Below the pieces are notes generated by a model. That model worked only from the letters and a program-made list of their open reading frames with translations. It made no database searches and was not told where the DNA came from. DNA of 64,000 nt, taken from contig JARHVA010001737.1 of NCBI GenBank assembly GCA_037957365.1, positions 1,505,001 to 1,569,000 on the forward strand, written 5' to 3'. Positions 51,901-60,900 of the stretch are shown here, in pieces; the stretch's first letter is position 1, and each line of letters opens with the position of its first letter. The stretch comes from Torreya grandis. Taxonomy: Eukaryota; Streptophyta; Pinopsida; Cupressales; Taxaceae. The position numbers were made by a program, and so were the translations under genes.

Positions 51901-54900
51901 CTCATGTAAGGAGCGGAATAAGCCAAGCTTGGACTCACCGTCCACTTCCTCTAACGCCAAGGAGCTTCATTCAAGACAAATAGACTTTTTGTAAACGCTG
52001 AGTTGGACGGATTTAGCCTCTCTCCTATTTTTCCAACACCAACTCTTGGCTGTTGTATTTTTCTATATAAGTTGGCTTTCCAGCTTTGAATTGTATCCAT
52101 ATCTTGGCTTGTGTCAAACTCTGTCATTGGTGAGTTGTATTACCTCTTCAATCAATAGAAGGACTGTACTTTTAAATTTCAAGTGCTGGCATAGTGTATA
52201 TTCATTCAACAATTTGCATACGTGGTAGATTTCTCTCCCTTCCCAAATTTTAATTTGTACCTAGTTGCTAGCTCATTATATTATGCAGGTCATGTTCAGT
52301 GTTCTATATGTCTTTTACTGAAGCTATAAGTGGATGTTAGGTGGCTGCAAAGTGTCTTGTATCACACCTCTCTCCATCGTTTTGGTTATTGGATCGAACC
52401 TTCTCATGAAATATTTATGCATAGTGATCAATTGAAATCAACGGTCTTCATTTTCCCTTGTTTGTTCATTGTTTAAGGTTCCAAGTAGAGTGGATCAACA
52501 TTTTGGTGTATCACCGTCATTAGGTAGGATTTCCTTATCAAGTTTTTTTTCTCCCTTTTCCATGGTAGATTCACAGCACAGAGTAGAGATTCATTGATAC
52601 ATCTTACAGGAACCAATCTTCTCTGGAGGTTTTTCTCACCATTGAGGCACCCACCCTCGTGAGAAGATCCCATTGTTTCGACCGGAGAGAAGATTGGCAA
52701 TTTCAGCAAATCTTCGATTCAGGGTGCAACTCTAGGTTGACAACAGGGTTTTTCACTTGCGAAATGCAAAAATTCATTCTCTAATTTTATGTTATTTTTC
52801 CCTGCACTTGGAAAGTGGAGCGATTGGTTTGGAGAGGCAAGTTTGGTGATTTCTATGCCCAAAATAGGTTGTAATTTTCTGGTATTTTTCGAGGATTTGT
52901 GGCTATTTTTGGCAGGGGTTTAACGAGGTAAATCACTCAAAATAACAGCTGTAATTTTTAATAGTTAATCAAAATTTTCTGCCATCAAAAAGTGGCATTT
53001 GAGCGTCAAAAATTAAGAAAAAAAGTACTTGTTTTGTGCAAATTAAATTCTAAATTTTTCCTACAATTTTTCAGTTATTTTGAAACAAATTATTGGTTGG
53101 AATTTACCCATAAAACCCTACTATTTGGGCGTCTAGAGTTTCTAAAACTTAATAAGGGTTTGGTGAGCTTGTTTTGCAAACTAGAGTTTGTTGATTGCAT
53201 TTTCAGATTTGTGGATTTTGGGAAAAACCCTTTTTACATGAAATCATCCCATTTGGAGACATTACAGTGATATCAGAGCACCAATCTTGTCTACCCTGTG
53301 AGGGTTTGTGATTGTAAAATGGGATGCATAATATATGAATCGTGGAATTAATGAGTAAAGATGAATTTAGAATAAAGCTTTGCAGATTGAAAAAAAATTT
53401 GAGCATCCACATCATTTAAAAAATGTTTTGCTCAATATTTTGAAGGAAGCAACAAATTGTTTGTCCATGATAGGACAATCAGATTCTAAGTCTATGTTTT
53501 GGGCAATGAATCCTTTGGTGGTTTATTTAGCTGGACCCAAGATTTTGAGACATTCAGATTCGGATGTAAGACTTGTAGTTATCATTTGTATCAGTGAAAT
53601 TACAAGGATAACAGCTCTAGAACAGCCATGCAGTGACAACATCATAAAAAAAAATCAGTTGATGGTAGAAAATTTTGAAGGTCTTGGTGACATCACATGC
53701 TCTTCTTTTACTAAGAGGATCACTATTCTGAAAAATATGGCAAAGGTCAGATCTTGTGTGCTAATGTTGGATTTGGAGTGTGATACACTTACTCTTGAAA
53801 TATTCCAACATTTCCTTACAGTTGCAAATAAAAATCCTACAGAATGTATAATAACTTCCATACAAAAAGTGATGACCTTAACACTCAATGAAAGTGATGA
53901 TCTTTCTGAGCCATTGTTGTCTATCTTATTGGCAAAGTTAAGGTTAGAAAAAATATTAATTTTCAATTGCTCAAATGCTCTTTGAAAAAGTTGCAAATAT
54001 CTGTGAAGAAAAATTAAGGCCTTATTTGATAGTGGAGCACATAGAAGAAAAGAGTATTGAACTACATGGAGAGTTGGAGGAAAAGAATGAAAGGACAGCC
54101 CTTCATGAAGAGGCCAATAAAATAGAAAAATCAAATTTGAAGGAAGGTGAGCTACAAAAAAATGACACTTTGGGGCAGCCCATAGAGGTGCAAGTGGATG
54201 ATAAAAGAGAAGAAGAAACCAAAGAGCATGAAATAAAATAAGTGCAAGGTAAGGATTTTTTAGTGATAGAGATGTCTATTAATCTTCTAATGATTGTATA
54301 CGACAGTGAAGTCACTAAAAGTGATAAAATGAAGGATATGGTTTACAAATTGAAGCATGTGCATTCCTTGATTTAAGTCCACAATTATTGGCACCAAGAA
54401 GTATGGGATCTTGATAATTTTCAAAGTTTTACAAAGGTTCTCAATTATGATTTTAAATTCTTTATGACTAATTCCATGGAAATAAAGAAAGAATCAAAAT
54501 CGTTTCAGACATGGAAGAATATAGCCATGCACAAATTAACATTAGAACTAGAGTTTAAGGTGGGAGATAATGAGGATATTTTGCATGGTTTCAATGACAA
54601 GAAGGCTCTTTCATCTTCATCAATCAACATGATAAGAGGATATTTTATGGAGGATGAAAGGAACAATGATAGGGCTGTTATGAGACATCATGGACAGCCA
54701 TGTACTTGCAAAAGAGAGGACGCTACAACACAATTGGTAAGTTTATCTAGTTCTGATTTTTATAATGCATATGTTGGATTGAAGTTTGAAATTACTGCCT
54801 CGAAAAATTCTAAGACATCTAGTCAATTCCAGCCCCTACATACAAGCATAAATTGCCCTATCGGAATATGTTTCAGTTCACAAGGAGAGTTCATGCATGG

Positions 54901-57900
54901 ACAAAATCTGAAATCAATTGCTCCCAAAATTTTGAATTAACATGGCAGATACAACAGTATATAAAAAGGGATAAAATTCAGTAATGGTGGGGTTTGTTTG
55001 ATAATCCATACATATGTGAGGAAGCTAACAAAAGGCAGCCAAAGGAAGGTCATACATTTTAAATAAGGGGATCCCTACCAATGGGTTTAGATAGTTATGA
55101 TATGCACTTGCAAGATATGTTTTCCAATTTGGTTAAGCTTGTTTTCTTTCTACAAATGGAAGGACTATATTTCCAAAATGAAAAGGATTGATATGGTATA
55201 AAGAAGGTCCTAGCACACTTTGGAATGCACACTATGGTAGCACACAACCTGTAGTACTTTTCCATAAGATGAATTTAATTATGAGCAGCCTTGCTAAGCA
55301 TATTAATTTGATTCAATTTTGCAGTCCTAATCTTCTTCACACAGGGCATAAGACCATGATGGTTTCTTGGGGAAGCATGGAGTGAGAGAGCCCATTAAGG
55401 ATCAGCTTGGTAATGAGCAAATTAAAATCTATGAGTAGAGGCATGGTTGTGTTTTACCATGACAGCCAACATATTTGCATACACAATCTATGAAGAGAGG
55501 TTCCAACTCATAAGGGGACCTTGTGGATAAGTTCAAAGCATGATAAGAGGTATGATAGCTACTATTTTGAGTTGCATAACACATTGAATTCTCTTGATCA
55601 GCATTCCAAGTACAAGTATGTCAAGGTAAGAAGTTTTGATGGCATCCCACAGATCTTGGAAAGAAGAGAAAGCACAAGTGTTAATTTGAAATTTTGTCAT
55701 CATAAAAAATTAGAATTAGGCATGCACTTACAACAGCATCATGAAGGAGGAAACATTGATTTTGGGGTACATTCCATCTTTGGAAACATGCATGTTTGGG
55801 TTCCATTCGCATGTAATAGAAGTAGCACATGCATGAAGAGGATACAACTCTCATTGATAAGCATTTGGGGACTCTTGATGCGCTTATGAAGTGTTACATG
55901 CATACATGGAAATGTTGATAAGGAGCAGCTTTTGGTAGAGCACATGGCGTGCACAAAAAAGCCTATATATGTTGGATTGTACTACCTTTAGACCTCACAT
56001 CATGGTAAGTTCACAAGATGGTACCTAGCTGATTTCTTTTTGCATGATTGGAGAGTTATAACATGGCATTTGGGATGTCATTACCCTCGGGGCAGCAAGG
56101 TAATCAAATTCTATTATGTTTTTTATTCTAACTTTTGGCCACATATCACTTCCTTGGAGGGTATAAGGGAAAGGAGCTTCCTTATCCACCACTTGGTATT
56201 GAATGGGGTGTTTGGCTGGGAACATGTGGAGCCTTTGGAAGGTCATGAGGACACATCTAACACTTGGGGGCAGCCCCCAAAATACAGGAACAGTAGTATA
56301 AAGAAGACGTGAGGATTTTCTTCATCGAGAAACAGGTAAATATGGACATTGTTTGATAAGGAGTGTTGGCACACCCACTTAGATTTTGCAACTGCTTGAG
56401 GACAAGCAATTTTGAATAGAGAGGACTGTAATGTCCCCATTTCCACATCATGATTAAACAGGTATTGAAGACCTTTACTCTATTTTCCTATAGAGTAAAG
56501 GAGCCCTTTTTGGAAATTATATTTTATTAGTTATTTATTAATTATCGAAATAGTAATTTTTATCATAAGACAATTATTATTCAATCAATAGAATATTTTA
56601 AAAATGGTTTTTACCACTAAAGTGCTTAAATAAATTAGTTATTAATTTATTTGCCTTAAATAATTTTAATTACTATTTTAAAATTAAGGCAACTAATTAA
56701 TAATTTATTTAATTATTTGACAGGTTTTTGAAGGTTTTTCCACTTACGGAAGGCAAGAATTCGTTCTCTAATTTTTTGCTATTTTTCCCTACACTTGGGA
56801 AGTGGAGCAATTAGCTTGGAGAGGCAAGTTTGGTGATTTTTATACCCAAAATAGGTCGCCCTAATTTCTTGGTAATTTTCGGCGGGGGCTTTTTTTCGTA
56901 GGGTTTTGAAGAGGGAAATCACTCAGAACAGCAGCTGTAAATTTTGATAATTAATCAGAATTTTCTGCCATCAAAAAGTGGCGTTTGAGCTTCAAAATTT
57001 TTTAAAAAATGTATTTGTTTCATGCAAATTAAATTCTGAATTTTTCCTACAATTTTTCAATTATTTTGGAACAAATTATTGGCTAAAATTTACCCATAAA
57101 ATCCTACTATTTTGGCGTCAAAGGTTTCTAGGGCTTAATAAGGGTTTGGTGAGTTTGTTTTGCAAACTAGAGTTTGTTGATTGCATTTTCAAATTTGTGG
57201 GTTTTGGGGAAAACCTCTTTTGTATGAAATCGTCCCATTTGGGGACACTACATGCACACAAACAATCAACAAATTTGAAGCAAAAACAAAAAATCAGAGT
57301 TCTTCAATCACAATGGTGTGAGTGAAGAAAGCGAAAAGTGAACAGACTCATGAAAATAAGCTTTGAATGAGCGAATGAGTGTTTGAATGCTTAGGATTGT
57401 GTCTTTTTTCCTTGTCTTTTTTTTACCTTTATTTTTAAATTTTGAAAAAACACAGAGTCGCCAAGTCGAAACGCATGACTTACGAGTCTAACCAGACTCA
57501 CCACTGGACTCGGTGATTCTGCGAATTTTTCGACGAAACCTTGCCCAGGACTCGCATCAACGAGTCCTCACCAGGACTCATTGATTCTCGATTCTAAGAT
57601 TTGACTCGATAGACACAAAAGAAGAGGAAGAAAAGAATGTGCAAGAGGACGCCCATGAAGACACAGCAGAAGAGGGAGAAAAAAGACCATCACTTGGGCT
57701 TCATCCCAAACTTTGCAAGACCAATATGCAGGCTTCTATGGGCTGTGCAAGGAAAATACCACAAACAGGCCTAGAAGGCATTCAAGAAACCATAACACGG
57801 GCAGGTTCAATCCAAACAAGGGGGCAATGTGGAAGGAAGAAAACAAAGAGGAAGAGGAAAACAAGGAACGTGGACATCCAACCATCTGGCCAGCAAGAGT

Positions 57901-60900
57901 GGAGAAGCACTTGCCAGTTCAAAAGGGCCAACAAGTCACTTCATGACCAAGGGAAAGCAAATTTTTTGGTTTCAATCTTTAAAAAAAAAAATTGATTGTA
58001 CTATACATGGGGCAACTTTAGTTTTATGAAAAAGAATGGATTTGGAGGCTTTTAGTGTTATGAAACAGAATTGAGTCTCAAACTTTGTCCTCTTTGATAA
58101 TGGCAATTTCGCACTAGGATCGATTCGGAATCTTTTTGTTGTTGTGGTTGTTTGTGCAGTCTTTTCAACTTATCAAGTCCACCTTGCATCTTATGTTTGT
58201 AATGATAGTCTCCCCACCAAATTCCATGCATGCCGTTGGAAAATTGTTGGAGAGGCCAAACAGTGGGTTCTGGTTAGCAGAAATAATTTCTTACATAATG
58301 CTTGAAATTAAAAATGTTAACACAGTTGTTTCCAGATAAATCTAAAAGGCATAATTCCTGTAATCTGATAATTCCACCGAGTATAGAGGCATGCCCCCTA
58401 TTTTTTGAGCACTGAATATTTTATGTTCATGGTGTGTCAGATAGAAGCATTTAACTTCAACCTGCAGTCAGAATTTTAAGAACACCTCTCTATTGTCAAA
58501 AAACTTATTTTCCCCAGCTTTGGCGACAAATCTTCCCAAGGGGAAGAGAGCATGTTGTGTACCTGGACACAAACATATCATGTAATACAATGAGCCTTAT
58601 TGTCCATAGGCTTATAGTTGTAATGTCAAAGTTATTATCCTAGATTCCTAGGTCCTCAAGAGGGTGACACAGATTTGATTGGCAATCCAGTGGACAACAT
58701 GCACTAAATTGCAGAAACTTAATGCATTGTAAACTTGTTAAAGCAATGAACCAAAGCAAAGGAATATGAATCCAATAAAATTAAATAGAGATCATACCGC
58801 AATGTGAATGAAAGCTGTATTGAAAATGAGAGCTATCAACAAAAAGGTAGCAATATCTGCAAAGAGATGTTTTGCTTATAGAAATACCTTACTTACCTTT
58901 CAGGTGACACACCTTAGCATATACAGCCAAGTACAATGAGAAATGAAGAGACTCAAAGGAGGAAGACAGAGTGTTCCACTTTGAGAACCAAGAAGTCATC
59001 AATTGTGGATGGATAAGGACAAACTGTGTTGGTGGATAAGGACAAACCAATTTGGCAGGTATTACCTAAATTTGGGTCAGAATCGAATTCTGTGATTTTC
59101 AGGCCTTCCAAAATGTGTTTTGGGATCAAACTTTTCCAAAAAGAGTTTCACACCCTTTCATCATGTTCCCAAGCTTTGTGACGCTTTTGAACAGGGTCAT
59201 TTTGAGCTACCATTGCAAAGTTGTGGCCCCTGGAAGCTAGCTGTCCCGATTGGCACTCTGGCACATGGATCGGATTCTGTCCCAAACTGCGATTCGGATC
59301 AGAGCTTGCACTTTATGCATGTAAAAGGTGGCCACTATGTGGAAAAAGGCTTCAAGTTACTAACTAGCATGAGTTAGTTAAATAAAGGCCTAATTACCCT
59401 TAATGGTAACTTGGCCCCAATCTAAAGGTTTTATTAACTCTTCCTATATAAATAGAGATTCTCCCTATCGTAAATATCATTATATTTTATAAAATTAAAT
59501 GTAGCTTATCAACCAAAACACATTTAATCTTTCCAACAAAAGATCTTTTGGAGAAGAGTGATTTCTTGCCTACAATTGCATGCGCAAGTACTACCTTCCA
59601 AACCCCAGGTGTGCAGATGCCCCAATCATTTGGTTTGTAAGTTTATTATTTTCATTCTATATTTCCATTTTCTGCTGTTTTTTTTGTAGTTGCAAGTTAT
59701 TCTGAGAAATATGCCTGATACAAGTATATACAACAATGCTTTTGAAGGAAATCCAAGAACCACGACCATTCCAAAAAAATCAAGCTTCTTTAAAACCATT
59801 TCTCATGATAATAGAGATGGAAAATGTTTACAGCGCACTTCAAGGATACATCAAAAAAGAGAAGAAAAGTTCACCAGTGGATTCCTGCTGTTCTAATTCT
59901 TTAATTGGTAATAGCTAGAAGGCTACTCCTAACTCTTTTCAGGTTTACTGTTATCATGTTAGAGCACGATGCATGTAGCAGAGAACAGGGAACCGATAAA
60001 GTTTAGTTCAGAAAGTTCCTTTACAACCTGACTTTTATGTCATGCTAGAAGTGGATGTACCAGGGGAAGTCCAGAGGTTAAAGATACAAGGAAAATTAGT
60101 TTAGACTTCAAGAAATTGTAGACAAATTTTCCATGTCTAAGAAAAAATAGAATGATTAAATTAACAGATTATAACATCCCATAAGGAGAAACTGATAAAG
60201 AAAATATCAAATGACATGTTATTGAGGAGGAAACGCAATGACTTCGATAAGGATTTCTGATATTTCGCAAGAACAAAATGGTCACCGCCTGGAAAAGTCG
60301 GGAACATGCCATTGACTTATGAGATTCCTTGGTTGCAATCACTCACAGCAATAGTCTACATCAATCCTCCTATCATCTTAGTGGGAAAGAAAGACGTCTA
60401 CTTGCAAATTTGTATAGATTATATGTCCTTGAAAAAAATTCAAATTAAACTGGCATATCTGGCATGATCCTAGTCTTAGTACATGACATAGAAGTATCTA
60501 AAACAAAAAGAAATAATTAAATTGCACTAAAAGTCTAAAAGAAATAAATATTTTGAAATAGTGTAGGAAAAAGCTAGAAACAGTCCCTTTTCCTGCAGGC
60601 ATCTCTATAGAAAGTGAAAATATCACAATCAGCATTGTACAAAGTTCAAACACTTAAACAGAAAATTGCAGGGCAAATTGTATCAGGCTAACTACTTGAA
60701 AATGATCTGCATTTCAATTAAAATACAGGTTAAAATATTTCTCTCAATGAAAAATGATGTAACCAGTAAGCAGCCAAGGGCAATATATATGGTGGAGCTA
60801 AGAGACCGAATTTTCTTTTCAAACACTTCAGGAAAGAATGAAACATGTTCACGTTTTTTCAATGCCTAGTTTTGGAAAGTTCTTAGGAGAATGTAATGCA

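Larger units (their letters stand above)
49486..53266 (+). repeat. Left LTR, 3.8 kb, of the PDS5-carrying element
   Basis: The first 290 bp and the last 540 bp align with the right LTR, as does a short block near 50335-50385. The two segments between (about 49775-50335 and 50385-52735) are missing from the right copy. It contains a TATA box CTATATAAG at 52063-52071 and tandem motifs at 50930-51260. It ends GGAGACATTACA before the primer-binding site. Confidence 0.85.
49486..57252 (+). mobile_element. LTR retrotransposon derivative carrying a captured PDS5 fragment
   Basis: The left LTR (49486-53266) and right LTR (56427-57252) share start and end sequences. The termini form an inverted repeat (TGTAATGTCCCC and GGGGACAYTACA; the first base pair of the left copy reads TC). 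A 5-bp target duplication TGCAC flanks it (49481-49485 and 57253-57257). A primer-binding site (TGATATCAGAGC, 53268-53279) follows the left LTR and a purine-rich AGAGAGGAC precedes the right. The 3.2-kb interior has no gag, RT or integrase. It encodes part of the host cohesin cofactor PDS5 and unidentified sequence. Confidence 0.9.
47882..59722 (+). mobile_element. Non-autonomous LTR-type element in intron 1, host of a nested insertion
   Basis: Related direct repeats lie at 47882-48383 and 58553-59722. Both begin TGTTGTGTRC and end TACA. The left one has a TATATAAAAGG box near 48004. A purine tract AAGGGGAAGAGAG (58538 onward) precedes the right one, and a weak tRNA-Met-like site (TCGTATCAAGAC, 48386) follows the left one. 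Outside the nested element the interior is about 2.4 kb with no retrotransposon domain. The right repeat is longer by some 660 bp. No matching target duplication. Confidence 0.58.
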
